From NCBI GenBank assembly GCA_965203365.1, contig OZ241878.1, forward strand, positions 1 to 64,000: a stretch of DNA of 64,000 nt. Reading direction: 5' to 3'. Of the stretch, positions 18,700-27,793 are shown one piece after another. The notes beneath the pieces were generated by a model. The model made no database searches. It worked only from the letters and a program-made list of their open reading frames with translations, and had not been told where the DNA came from. A program made the position numbers and the translations under genes. This DNA is from VYFG01 sp965203365. GTDB taxonomy: Bacteria > Pseudomonadota > Gammaproteobacteria > Arenicellales > Poriferihabitantaceae. How positions within the stretch are numbered: the stretch's first letter is position 1; every line of letters begins with the position of its first letter.

Positions 18700-18804
18700 G
18701 ATCCGGGTTCGATTTTCGTTCACACTGGAAGGACGGCTTGCCGACTTTGACGTTCGCATTATAATATCGACTCGAAACATTTTCAAACCGCATTTTGAAC
18801 GACC

Positions 18805-19359
18805 GTGGATGAGACCATGAAGCAGGCAGATCGGATTCGTGAAATGATTCATCGTCTGTCACGTCTTGATGCGGCGGCGGATTGGCGTGAGGATTTGAAT
18901 CCCACCCAAGTGGCGGTACTGGATTACCTGCATCGGGCCAATCGGTTTTCCAGAAGTCCATCACAGGTGGCTGACTATCTGGGTACGACGCGCGGGACGA
19001 CCTCTCAAACCCTGAAGTCCCTGGTCCGAAAAGGGTATGTCGATCAACAACCCTCACCGGCCGACCAGCGCGTCGTTCGTTTTCACCTCACCGACAAGGG
19101 AGCGGCCATGGTGAAAATCGATCGACTGACAGTAAAAGGCCTGGAAATGATGCCGAAGTCCTATCAGGGTGGACTCGAACATACGCTGATCACTCTACTG
19201 CGATCAGTTCATCAATTGAATGGTAGCCGGCCGTTCGGGTTATGTCGTGATTGCAAACATCATCAACCACGGGAAGCAGGGGGTTTTTGTCAGTTATTGG
19301 AGGAGACGCTGACAGAGTCGGACGCTTGGAAAATATGCCATGAACAGGCACCTTCATGA
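18805..19359 (+). CDS. MarR-family transcriptional regulator
   Basis: 184 residues with a winged helix-turn-helix (PSQVADYLGTTRGTTSQTLKSLVRKGYV, residues about 52-80) and wing QQPSPADQRVVRFHLT. The C-terminal tail has four Cys (CRDCKHH, GGFCQLL, KICHEQ), unusual for MarR and suggestive of metal or redox sensing. The start is GTG at 18805; ATG at 18817 is an alternative. The divergent thioredoxin-fold gene is the most likely target. Confidence 0.88.
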   Translation: MDETMKQADRIREMIHRLSRLDAAADWREDLNPTQVAVLDYLHRANRFSRSPSQVADYLGTTRGTTSQTLKSLVRKGYVDQQPSPADQRVVRFHLTDKGAAMVKIDRLTVKGLEMMPKSYQGGLEHTLITLLRSVHQLNGSRPFGLCRDCKHHQPREAGGFCQLLEETLTESDAWKICHEQAPS

Positions 19360-19453
19360 TTGAATTGAGGTGAGAGGTGGTGACCTCCCAGGATACGCTC
19401 AGAACCGAGCGTGATCAGGTTTCGGTCCGCATCCTGCAAACAGGGGATTACCG

Positions 19454-20251
19454 TTATAACGATGGAAGGTTGAATTGTCTGAGAAATCGGATAATCGATT
19501 CCAGGGTTTGGTCAGGTTGCTCAAGGTGGGGGGAATGACCGCAATGATCCACAATGTTCACTTCGGGTGGTGAAGGCAGTGTTTGCCTCAATACATCCAA
19601 CTGGCGCAAGGTCCCATACGGGTCTTCCTTTCCCTGGATAAACAGAACCGGCAAACGAATGTGGGGGAGAAAGCCGGTCAGGTCCCAGTGCTGGAATTCG
19701 GGGTCCAGCCAAGCATCATTCCAGCCCCGAAAGGCACCATCCACATTGTCCCCGTGAAACGCTGAAAGCCGGTCTCGCAACTGACCGGTCTGGTAGGCCA
19801 TCCTGGCCGCCTGGATGGAGTCGATGGCTACCGTTTCGACAAAAAAGTGTGGGGCAATGAGAATGATCCCCCGTAACCGGTGATCGACCGTGCTTCCGGC
19901 GTGGATGGTGGCAATGGAGGCACCGTCGGAGTGACCGAGAAGGATAATGGATGGCACCGGCAGGGTCTCGAGTATTTCTGGGAGGCTGCTTTGGGCTTCA
20001 TGGTGCATGTAGGTCAGTGGGCGGGGTAGGTCGCAGGGGTCGGAACGGCCGTAGCCGACCCGGGAATAGGCGAAAACACCCAGTCCCGTTCGATGCGCCA
20101 GTTGTTGCGGAAAGTCCCGCCAAAGCTCAATGCATCCGAGTCCTTCATGCAACAGTACCAGTGTCAATCCGGTGTTTTCGGTCCTTGGGGGAATCCACAG
20201 GGTTTCCACTTTGCCACCAGTCGTTTCCAGAATGCCGGTATTCCGAATCAT
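19454..20251 (-). CDS. alpha/beta hydrolase
   Basis: About 265 residues with a HEG oxyanion motif (LHEGLG), the nucleophile elbow GHSDG and a C-terminal His in DHCGHSPHLEQP. These complete an alpha/beta-hydrolase triad. The start at 20251 (MIRNTG) was chosen because the upstream frame overlaps the neighbouring gene in a different frame. The glutamine-synthetase-like gene lies 40 bp upstream on the same strand. Substrate is unknown. Confidence 0.85.
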   Translation of the reverse strand: MIRNTGILETTGGKVETLWIPPRTENTGLTLVLLHEGLGCIELWRDFPQQLAHRTGLGVFAYSRVGYGRSDPCDLPRPLTYMHHEAQSSLPEILETLPVPSIILLGHSDGASIATIHAGSTVDHRLRGIILIAPHFFVETVAIDSIQAARMAYQTGQLRDRLSAFHGDNVDGAFRGWNDAWLDPEFQHWDLTGFLPHIRLPVLFIQGKEDPYGTLRQLDVLRQTLPSPPEVNIVDHCGHSPHLEQPDQTLESIIRFLRQFNLPSL

Positions 20252-20291
20252 CGTCTGTGACAAGATGGGGAGTGAGTGGAAGGGGGGAAGT

Positions 20292-21656
20292 TTACAGATA
20301 CCACGCGGTCTCTTCGTGGTTGCCCGCCTGGAAAGCTTGATATTCGTTGATTTTGCAGCTGGTATAGGCCCGGACGTAATCTTCTCCAAGATAAGCACTG
20401 AGAAAACGGCTGGCTCGTGAGGATGAGAATGCCTTTGAGGGCTCCAGGGGGAGGTGAGGGTCCACCCTCTCGCCAGCATTGCCAGAGACAGGGGGTCCTG
20501 CCACGACACGTTGGGTAATCCCGTAGTGGATACTGGCAAGGATGGCCGCCAAGGTTAGATAGGGATTGGCATCGGCCCCGGCTACCCGGTGCTCAATACG
20601 CCGAGATCCACCTGCACTTTTTGGCACTCGGAATGCGACGGATCGATTCTCGAACGCCCAACTGGGGGTAACCGGCACATACATATTGGGTTGAAACCGA
20701 CGAAAGGAATTGATGTTGGGGGCAAAAATTCCCATGCAGTCCTTCATCGTTTCCAGGAGCCCGCCCAGGGCGCAATAAAGCCGTTCACTGCCACATTCCG
20801 GATGACCGTATGGCCCGCCACCATCGAACAGGTTGTGACCATCCCGGTCAACCAGACTGATGTGCAGGTGGAGACCATTGCCGGATTGTTCTGGCCACGG
20901 TTTGGCCATGAAGGTGGACTGATAGCCATGCCGTCGGGCGGTCCCTTTGACAATTCGCTCAAACATCACACAATGATCTGCCGCGGCCAAGGGGTCCGAA
21001 CTGTGTAATAGATTGACCTCGAACTGTCCGGGGGCATATTCGCTGGATATGGCGCCGGTTTCTATGCCCTGCTCTTCGCAGGTTTGGGTGATGTCATCCA
21101 GCAACCGACCGAACTCTTCCACATCCTCCAGGCTGTAAACTTGGGTAGTGGCGGAACGTTGCCCGGAAAGGGGGCCGACCGGGACCTGTATTTGTCCCTC
21201 GGGTGTTGGATGGCGGTCCAGGAGATAAAATTCCAGCTCAAAGGCCACCACGGGGTGCAGTTCCAGCTCACGAAATCGCTCAAGAACCCGAATCAAGACA
21301 TTCCGAGGCTCATAGTAGTAAGGGGTTCCGTCCAGGTTCTGTAAGGTGACCATGACTTGTCCGGTGGGCACTTGGGTCCAGGGGCAGGCGACCAGTGTCT
21401 CTGGGAGCGGCCTGCCCACCTCATCGGGGTCGCCATCCGAAAACCCCATGCCTTCGGGATTCATGCAGTCACCATTCGCCCCCAGGAGGAAGCTGCCTCC
21501 GGGGATCATCAGTCCAGAGTCGAACAGTTTGCTGGCCTGTTTGATCGGGTATCGTTTGCCTCGAATGACACAGGACAGATCCGGATAGAAGGCGTCGATG
21601 TATCGGATGTCGGGATACCTGGCCAGAAAGGATTGAAAGACAGGGTAACCACTCAC
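20292..21656 (-). CDS. glutamine synthetase family protein (gamma-glutamyl-amine ligase type)
   Basis: 454 residues with the glutamine-synthetase catalytic motifs NGLHLHISL and RVPKSAGGSRRIEHRVAGADANPY (positions about 20550-20640). Length and sequence style fit the PuuA-like group, which joins glutamate to polyamines or other amines, rather than the housekeeping GlnA. There is no puuB, puuC or puuD alongside, so the amine is open. It is probably co-transcribed with the alpha/beta hydrolase. Confidence 0.88.
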   Translation of the reverse strand: MSGYPVFQSFLARYPDIRYIDAFYPDLSCVIRGKRYPIKQASKLFDSGLMIPGGSFLLGANGDCMNPEGMGFSDGDPDEVGRPLPETLVACPWTQVPTGQVMVTLQNLDGTPYYYEPRNVLIRVLERFRELELHPVVAFELEFYLLDRHPTPEGQIQVPVGPLSGQRSATTQVYSLEDVEEFGRLLDDITQTCEEQGIETGAISSEYAPGQFEVNLLHSSDPLAAADHCVMFERIVKGTARRHGYQSTFMAKPWPEQSGNGLHLHISLVDRDGHNLFDGGGPYGHPECGSERLYCALGGLLETMKDCMGIFAPNINSFRRFQPNMYVPVTPSWAFENRSVAFRVPKSAGGSRRIEHRVAGADANPYLTLAAILASIHYGITQRVVAGPPVSGNAGERVDPHLPLEPSKAFSSSRASRFLSAYLGEDYVRAYTSCKINEYQAFQAGNHEETAWYL

Positions 21657-21715
21657 GGATAGGGCACTGGGTTGGGTGATGAAAGAAAACCGGTCAAAAT
21701 ACGGGAAGTTCAGGC

Positions 21716-22412
21716 CTATTTCAATCGGAATTCACGGTGTGCGGTGAATACCCCGCTGGACACCACCATCGCTGCGCCCAACAGGGAAAACCGATCCAGC
21801 ACTTCGCCAAACAGCAGGTAGGACAATCCGATGAGTCCAGATAAGTACGCGATGGTTGAATGGCTGCCAAATGACGGTAGGGATAGTTCCAGTGCCTTGA
21901 TGGAGCAAAGTGTCGAATGATGGCGGTGACACTGATGCTCATGAGGTATAGCGTTTCCATGGCGTACCGAAATAGAGCAACTTTCAAAAGCATCATGCTG
22001 CGAGACTTTCCGTGTCAGGATGTTGTACAGCGAGATCATCAATGCACCCGGCCAGCCGCCGGCGCTGGCCAACGGATTCACCCATCGGAGGGGAGCAGCA
22101 AAATATCGTATGCACATCAGCGAGGCCGCGATATCTGAACGTGACTGCGAACAGGGTGATTTCCGCCGTAATCAGCAAGATATGAGCCTTCTACAGACCA
22201 GAGGATTTGGATCGAAACCCGGCTCTCGGTTCAATCCGCCTGGTGGCAAAAGTGAAGGCAAGGAGCGCATAGGAGAAAAACCGTACGGTGACAATCTGAA
22301 AGACCGAGAGTGCTTCGATCTGTTGCTTGGTCAGGGTGTCCTGGATAGCAAGAGAGGTCGTCGCGAATACCAGGATGCCGATACCTCTCGTGGTGTTGTC
22401 TTGGTCTGGCAT
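21716..22412 (-). pseudogene. decayed EamA/DMT-family transporter
   Basis: The N-terminal part reads from MPDQDNTTRGIGILVFATTS at 22412, the middle (METLYLMSISVTAIIRHF) is in a second frame and the C-terminal part (IAYLSGLIGLSYLLFGEVLDRFSLLGAAMVVSSG) is in another. These three pieces are recognisable segments of an EamA drug/metabolite transporter. At least two frameshifts and a missing central section mean the gene is inactive. Confidence 0.8.
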
Positions 22413-22435
22413 GGTGATCAGGAAGAAGGGTCGGA

Positions 22436-23554
22436 TCAAAAAGAGAGTTTCAGCCGGCGACGCATGGCGTGCCTTTCCATGGCCAGATCGACCAAACGGT
22501 CGATGAGAGAGGGGTAGGATATTCCGCTGGCTGCCCACAGTTTGGGGTACATGCTGATAGGGGTAAAGCCGGGCATTGTGTTGATCTCATTCAGATACAC
22601 CTCTCGGGTTTGTCGGTGGACAAAAAAATCCACTCGGGCCAGCCCGCTGCCATCAATGGCCCTGAAAGCCATCATGGACAGTTCTCGGACCCGTTCACTG
22701 ACATCATCCGGGAGATCGGCCGGGATCCGGGTTCGGGTCCGGTCATCGATGTACTTGGTACGGTAGTTGTAGAACTCGGCACCCGGGATGATCTCACCAA
22801 CCATGGAGGCTTCAGGAGAGTGATTGCCGAGTACCGAACATTCGACTTCCTGACAGTTTTCCATGGACTGTTCTATCAGGATCTTATTGTCATACCGAAA
22901 TGCCGCTTGAACACATTTTTCCAGTTCGCCAAGATGATGGACCTTGTCAACTCCCACACTGGAACCCAGGTTCGCGGGTTTGACAAATAAAGGCAAGCCG
23001 TACCGCTCGACAAATGGATTCAATGCAGCGTGACCGCCATCGTTCCAGTTGTCCTGATGGACGGTGATGGAGGGCGCTTGCTGGATACCGGCCGCTGTCA
23101 GCACCTGTTTCGCGAGCGCTTTGTCCATGGCCAGGGCAGAAGCGGCGACCCCACAACCCACATAGGGGATGCCAGCCATTTCCAGGACGCCCTGCACCGT
23201 TCCGTCTTCACCCAATGTACCGTGCAGGACCGGGAAAATGACATCCAACTGGGGTGCCGGAAACGGACATGGGGCCGAGGTAGTGAGGTTGCCTTCATGG
23301 TGGATCGCCATGGATACCAGCGTATTGTCCGACACATCGGTTGTGCGATCCAGACCGCTGACTTCCTGGTGATGAGTCAGTTGATCAAAATCAGGGCCGA
23401 CATGCCAGTACCCCTGTTTGTCGATGCCGACCAAGACCGGTTCGTATCGTTCGCGGTCGATGGCGGCCAGCACGGACCGGGCCGACATGATGGATATTTC
23501 GTGCTCACAAGACCGGCCACCGAACAACAGGCCAAGCGTAGGTCTTTGGGTCAT
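22436..23554 (-). CDS. ddl: D-alanine--D-alanine ligase
   Basis: 372 residues, the length of DdlA-type ligases. Signatures are FGGRSCEHEIS at the N-terminus, the ATP-grasp segment VKPANLGSSVGV and the C-terminal EINTMPGFTPISMYP that binds Mg and D-Ala. It makes the D-Ala-D-Ala dipeptide for peptidoglycan. It is monocistronic here, away from any mur cluster, and the region downstream holds the EamA relic. Confidence 0.96.
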   Translation of the reverse strand: MTQRPTLGLLFGGRSCEHEISIMSARSVLAAIDRERYEPVLVGIDKQGYWHVGPDFDQLTHHQEVSGLDRTTDVSDNTLVSMAIHHEGNLTTSAPCPFPAPQLDVIFPVLHGTLGEDGTVQGVLEMAGIPYVGCGVAASALAMDKALAKQVLTAAGIQQAPSITVHQDNWNDGGHAALNPFVERYGLPLFVKPANLGSSVGVDKVHHLGELEKCVQAAFRYDNKILIEQSMENCQEVECSVLGNHSPEASMVGEIIPGAEFYNYRTKYIDDRTRTRIPADLPDDVSERVRELSMMAFRAIDGSGLARVDFFVHRQTREVYLNEINTMPGFTPISMYPKLWAASGISYPSLIDRLVDLAMERHAMRRRLKLSF

Positions 23555-24217
23555 GAATATGATTGCATGGAAAAAGTGCGAGGGCTTTCGCTTCGATTAT
23601 GTTGCAGATGCCATTCTCAAAAGGTCTGTTTCAACAGGGGGTGGTGTTTTGCCAGTGCGCTCATAATTCGACAGGATCCGAATATGCCTTCACCTAGGGA
23701 GAACTCGACTCGACCAACCGAGGCCAGATCGCGTGATGGTTGCCGAAACCATGCCCAATAGGACAGTAGTCATGTTGCTGCATAGCGAATTGTAAGTATT
23801 ATACCGAGCCGCTTGCAAAACGTTGTGACCGAGCGAGGTTTTCCGCCTGACTTGGCGCTCCCAAGTGAAATGCTCGTTACTTATGTCGCAAAAGGCGAGT
23901 TCTCGTCCGCGACGACAACTTTGCATCGGGCTGCGAACCCTGTGCGGAGAAGTCGCCTGATATGCTATGCCAGAATCTGATGCCCAAGTTGGATTCTGTG
24001 CAGAAAATGTGATGATGTGGACTATCTGAAATTGACAGGAGGGGAAATCGTGAAATGGGCCTGTCCGATCCCCTTCATCCTGCGAACCGGAATCGACCGG
24101 CAATTCCGTCAAGGGGCTATGTTTCGAAAGTCCATGGGCTACCGGCACTGGAGAATACTGCACAATAGTTTGGATGTGCTGGACAACTGGTTGGATCCTG
24201 CCCTGCTTGGCGGGGCG
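23555..24217. other. gene-free left part of accessory island
   Basis: About 660 bp with no recognisable gene. An open frame enters from 24017 (GTG) and runs through the repeat at 24218, but its first 67 codons lack similarity to the ATP-binding protein that follows, so they are probably not part of the original gene. Base composition is lower in GC than the flanking housekeeping genes. Confidence 0.5.
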
Positions 24218-24237
24218 AGTGTTGCACTTCAGACTGG
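24218..24237 (+). repeat. dispersed 20-bp repeat, copy 2
   Basis: AGTGTTGCACTTCAGACTGG, one mismatch from the other three copies. It lies exactly where recognisable homology of the downstream AlbA/RecG-like gene begins, so it marks the truncation point of that gene. Confidence 0.75.
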
Positions 24238-25329
24238 AAGTGGGGTTCTCATTCACCAGGATTACACAGACCATGCTCGGAAGCCAGCAATCCGAATCTA
24301 TGATGACCGTACGATATTCTGGAATCCCGGTGACGCATTCTCTTCTGTAGATGATTTGCTTGATCCGGGAGAAAAAGAGATACGCAACCCGAGGATTGTT
24401 GCCACATTCCGTCGGATTGGATCGAGTGAGCAGGCCGGGACGGGAATCCGTGCCATCGTATACAACTGGGTTCGACTTGGACGTGTGCCACCTCAAATCA
24501 ATAATGACAGGTCGTGCAAGGCATTCGAGCTGATTTTAGTCAAGGAGGAACTCTTGTCCGAGAAGCAGTTATTGCTTCAAGCGAGCCTTGGGGTCCGTCT
24601 TGGAGACGCGGAAGCCAGGGTGTTCGCTTTCGCTTGTCGAGAAGGTGGAGTGAATGTGCGGGATGTCCGTTCCATCTCCCGCCCTTTCGAAGCCGATGGG
24701 CGGATAGTTCTGCAGCATTTGAAGAATCAGGGTCTTATAGCACCCGTGGAAGGCGGCGAATCGTCGTTCTTCGTTATCGCTGAACATATCAAGCTGCGGC
24801 TGGAGAGCCAACGCCACCAACAGGCGGGTGGCGGGGCATGTGATCCAATCGCAGACCATCCCATGGAAAGTGGGATGAACTTGTCCACTGCACAACCTGA
24901 TTCAGATTTGGAGGACTTGTCCACTGCACAAGATACTGCATTGCCATTGACGGATGAGTGGACTGCGATTTCGCCTGTTTCAGGGCCTGATCTCCAAACC
25001 GCAAAGGGAGTGCTGCATGTCGAGTCAAGATTTGATACTGTACTGCTCACAGTACTCTCGTCGACCCAGAAGAGGATCATCGAATTTTGCGATACCCCCA
25101 GGCGATTGGCAGAGATCATGGACGCATTGGGAGCTGTCAACCGAGGGTATTTCAAGAAGCATCATCTTGACCCTCTGCTGCAGGGGGTGTTCTTCAAATG
25201 GTTCATCCTGACCAACCCAACCACCCACATCAAGCCTATGTGCTGACCAAGCTTGGAGTCGAGATCAAACTCCTTCATATGAAAAAAGTTTCAGGATCAA
25301 CAGCTACGGGGTTGGGGAATGGGCAATAG
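24238..25329 (+). pseudogene. 5'-truncated, 3'-frameshifted AlbA_2/RecG-like ATP-binding protein gene
   Basis: Starting just after the repeat, the frame encodes the C-terminal half of the AlbA_2/HATPase_c_4 family: GVLIHQDYTDHARK, then the DDRTIFWNPGD segment and NPRIVATFRRIGSSEQAGTG. The DNA-binding N-terminus is missing. Near 25196 the frame is lost: the current frame ends at 25246, but another frame continues with VHPDQPNHPHQAYVLTKLG and stops at 25329. That stop would overlap the next start by 11 bp, as expected for the original operon. Proteins of this family occur in defence islands and as regulators. An open frame from GTG at 24017 could still make a chimeric product. Confidence 0.75.
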
Positions 25330-25714
25330 CGAACAGGACCGCTGGTCGGATCGGCAGTCTCAGCATCATTGGAAGCAGTTAGAGTTCTTCGACAAGTCCT
25401 GCGAGGGGAGACCGCAAGACGGACGCGACCGGTCGGTCGAATGCCTCGGCCTGATCTTCGAAAACGAAGACGCCCGTCGTATCCATTTCCTTGATCGGTT
25501 GAGGAGGGGACTGGAGGAGCTTCAGGCATCGCTCGGCAGCGTACCATACATTGATATTGGTGATGCGATAGAGCGAATGACCGCCATCAAGTACTGGCCG
25601 CTGGGTGGAAAAGACCGGCTTAAGGAAATCGCCGAGCGCATGGGCCATGCTGACCCGTCCAAGGATTTGCTGCAGCGTTGGAAGGATGAAGTGGGATTTC
25701 CTCCTCCTAATTGA
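25319..25714 (+). CDS. hypothetical protein, charged, 131 residues
   Basis: 131 residues, hydrophilic, with no signal peptide or membrane segment. A block near residues 45-60 (LIFENEDARRIHFLDRLRRG) reminds me weakly of the N-terminal block of adenine-specific methylases in phage-defence cassettes, without any catalytic motif, so it could be an N-terminal remnant of such a gene. The start overlaps the restored stop of the preceding ATP-binding gene by 11 bp, indicating an operon. I do not assign a function. Confidence 0.55.
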   Translation: MGNSEQDRWSDRQSQHHWKQLEFFDKSCEGRPQDGRDRSVECLGLIFENEDARRIHFLDRLRRGLEELQASLGSVPYIDIGDAIERMTAIKYWPLGGKDRLKEIAERMGHADPSKDLLQRWKDEVGFPPPN

Positions 25715-25811
25715 TCAGCTTTCGTCAGTGAGGGTAAACGCATTGTCTGTCACGGGGGGCATCACTTGAAGAGGTCATAGTTCCGATGGTTCAGGTCGAT
25801 CGGGTACTCTC

Positions 25812-26564
25812 ATGATATATGGAAGCCAGATTGGTTTCAGTCAGCGCATCCGGCTGGAATTCACGGCAAATTTGGTGCTTGCAAAAAGCCCACGAAGTGA
25901 GATCATTGCAGCTCTGAATGATCGACTATGGGATAAGCTATCGGTTGGAAGCGAATCCAAGCGGGGAAACCGTGACAAAGCGATTACGATTCTGACACGA
26001 GTCTGGATCTCGGTTCCAAAAGAAATGCAACCGGTCCGTGATGAAGGGCTAGGCCTGCTTCAACGCTTATCGAAGAACGATGAGATGATTGTGCATTGGT
26101 GTATGTGCATCGCGGCGTACCCTTTTTTTGGTGCGGTTGCTGATGCGACAGGGCGCTTGCTCCAGCTTCAGGAGGTGGTAGGTGCGGCCCAGGTTCAACG
26201 ACGAATCAGGGAGCAGGTGGGCGATCGTGAAACGGTGGCTCGCGCTGTCCGCCGAATACTCCGGGTTTTTATTGACTGGGGAGCGCTTGTTGAGACGGAA
26301 AAAAAGGGTTTCTATCGTCTGGCCCCCAAACGGTCGATTCATGATCTGCCGCTCTCAATCTGGATCATCTCGGCAGCCTTGGCCAGCAACAAACCTTCAT
26401 CTCGACCCCGGTCCGCCTCTTTTCTGCTGCGCGGTCCTCACCTATTCCCATTTGAAGTCGTCTTGCCCACGATAGTCGACCTTGAAGCCCATAGTACTTT
26501 TGATGTTGCTCGATTCGGACCTAATCGCGAGTTTCTGGTCAGTCAGTCCGGGTTATCATCGTAA
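25812..26564 (+). CDS. hypothetical protein with predicted C-terminal winged helix, 250 residues
   Basis: 250 soluble residues. The middle (about residues 50-130) reads as a helical domain with NRDKAITILTRVW and RDEGLGLLQRL. Residues about 125-160 (QVGDRETVARAVRRILRVFIDWGAL followed by a short beta-like turn) look like a winged helix. Proteins of this style occur, as far as I recall, next to DUF1156/DUF499-type defence genes, none of which is present here. It follows the 131-residue gene by about 100 bp on the same strand and is probably a leftover of the same cassette. Confidence 0.6.
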   Translation: MIYGSQIGFSQRIRLEFTANLVLAKSPRSEIIAALNDRLWDKLSVGSESKRGNRDKAITILTRVWISVPKEMQPVRDEGLGLLQRLSKNDEMIVHWCMCIAAYPFFGAVADATGRLLQLQEVVGAAQVQRRIREQVGDRETVARAVRRILRVFIDWGALVETEKKGFYRLAPKRSIHDLPLSIWIISAALASNKPSSRPRSASFLLRGPHLFPFEVVLPTIVDLEAHSTFDVARFGPNREFLVSQSGLSS

Positions 26565-26780
26565 AGGGGGTTAACTTCATTACAGCTATGAGATGCCGCC
26601 GCCCCGCCATGAAGTCGGTCATTCCTCCCCCTATCTTCCCCATTCCAGAAGCCCGTGTTCGACGAGCAGGGCCCCGCTCGGCCGACACCCGCCCGATACG
26701 GCCCGATCTGGCCCTTGCGTCGTGAAAGCGCCTCGGTCAGACTCACTGGCGTCGAGATGGCTGTCATCAATGGCCGACAT

Positions 26781-26804
26781 CAGCCCCTTGGGGGCTGAAT
26801 TTTC
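26781..26804 (+). terminator. candidate rho-independent terminator after the 250-residue gene
   Basis: A 7-bp GC-rich stem (CAGCCCC ttg GGGGCTG) followed by AATTTT. It lies about 220 bp past the gene end, so its use as the operon terminator is uncertain. Confidence 0.4.
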
Positions 26805-26811
26805 CGGTCGC

Positions 26812-26860
26812 CGCCGTGCTCCCTCCTTTCGGGGGATGCCCTCATTCCGGGAGCACGGCG
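26812..26860. repeat. 12-bp inverted repeat abutting dispersed repeat copy 3
   Basis: CGCCGTGCTCCC (26812-26823) and its perfect complement GGGAGCACGGCG (26849-26860) are separated by 25 bp. The right arm ends exactly where the AGTGTTGCAC repeat begins. A weaker GC-rich inverted repeat precedes copy 2 (about 24198-24215). Confidence 0.65.
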
Positions 26861-26880
26861 AGTGTTGCACTTCAGAGTGG
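26861..26880 (+). repeat. dispersed 20-bp repeat, copy 3
   Basis: AGTGTTGCACTTCAGAGTGG, identical to copies 1 and 4. It lies 58 bp upstream of the ImmA/IrrE-type gene start and directly after a 12-bp inverted repeat. Confidence 0.8.
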
Positions 26881-26938
26881 AAGCCGGGTGCAATATCGTC
26901 TATTTTCCCTCTATCCTCGCACTTTTCTGCCTAGTCAG

Positions 26939-27793
26939 ATGAAACACCCCCCTCATCCCCAACAAGCCGACCGTGCATGGCTTGATCAGCTTATCGGAGC
27001 GACCCGACTCTACGACAGTAGTGAAGCGGTGAATGAATTGTTCGACTTCGTAGTCAAGCTGCGCACATTCGCTCCCTTTAACGGCATGCTGCTCCACATT
27101 CAGAAACCGGGATTGACCCACGCTGCCACGGCGCATGACTGGAGACATCGATTTCACCGAGAACCGAGATCGGATGCTCGGCCACTGGTGGTCCTGCGTG
27201 CCATGGGGCCGGTAGATTTCGTCTTCGACATACTTGATACTGAGGGGGACGACCTGCCCCTTGACGCCTTCAGTTTCCCGACACTCGGAAGTCTTTCGAA
27301 AGACCGCTTCGAGGCGATATTGATGTCGGTGAGCGGAGACGGGATAAAAATCGAAAAAAATGCCCATGGAGATGCGAGTGCAGGCTCAATCAAGCTGCGG
27401 TCGCGCTCGGATAAACCCAAAGGCAAGAACACCTATACACTGGCATTCAACTCTAATCATCCTCCACCGACCTGCTTCGTCACCGTCGCCCACGAACTCG
27501 CCCACGTATATCTAGGCCATCTGGGCTCCGACAGCGGGCGTCGTGTTCGCGACCGGTGTTATGTTGGTCATGATCAGAGGGAAGTCGAAGCCGAATGCAC
27601 AGCCTATCTGGTCGCAAAGCGAAATGGGTTGACGCCTAGGAGCGAGAGCTATCTCGCGAACCATCAGAGCGGGTTTGAGTCACTGGATCTCTACACCATC
27701 ACTCGTGCGGCGAACGCGGTGGAAACGGCGATGGGTATCTCGGCTCACAGGCTCTGGAAGATATCCTGCGGTCGGCGCCGTGGCAACCCATGA
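26939..27793 (+). CDS. ImmA/IrrE-family metallo-endopeptidase
   Basis: 284 residues with the zinc motif HELAHVYLGH at about residues 184-193 and a downstream REVEAECTAYLVA segment supplying the third ligand, the ImmA/IrrE arrangement. The N-terminal region (FAPFNGMLLHIQKPG) matches the ArdC/DUF1738-like leader often fused to this peptidase. Such proteins are frequent on mobile elements and in defence islands, where they cleave repressors or act as effectors. The start at 26939 avoids translating the upstream repeat. Confidence 0.8.
   Translation: MKHPPHPQQADRAWLDQLIGATRLYDSSEAVNELFDFVVKLRTFAPFNGMLLHIQKPGLTHAATAHDWRHRFHREPRSDARPLVVLRAMGPVDFVFDILDTEGDDLPLDAFSFPTLGSLSKDRFEAILMSVSGDGIKIEKNAHGDASAGSIKLRSRSDKPKGKNTYTLAFNSNHPPPTCFVTVAHELAHVYLGHLGSDSGRRVRDRCYVGHDQREVEAECTAYLVAKRNGLTPRSESYLANHQSGFESLDLYTITRAANAVETAMGISAHRLWKISCGRRRGNP

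Larger units (their letters stand above)
26565..26938. other. gene-free stretch with two hairpins and repeat copy 3
   Basis: No supportable gene. It holds a terminator-like hairpin (CAGCCCC/GGGGCTG, 26781-26797, followed by AATTTT). A second hairpin with a 12-bp perfect stem (CGCCGTGCTCCC at 26812-26823 with GGGAGCACGGCG at 26849-26860) immediately precedes the 20-bp repeat. Confidence 0.6.

Noticed and set aside
26593..26934. 113-codon plus-strand frame
   Set aside because: Pro/Ser/Arg-rich composition typical of noncoding GC-rich DNA, and it runs through hairpins and the repeat.
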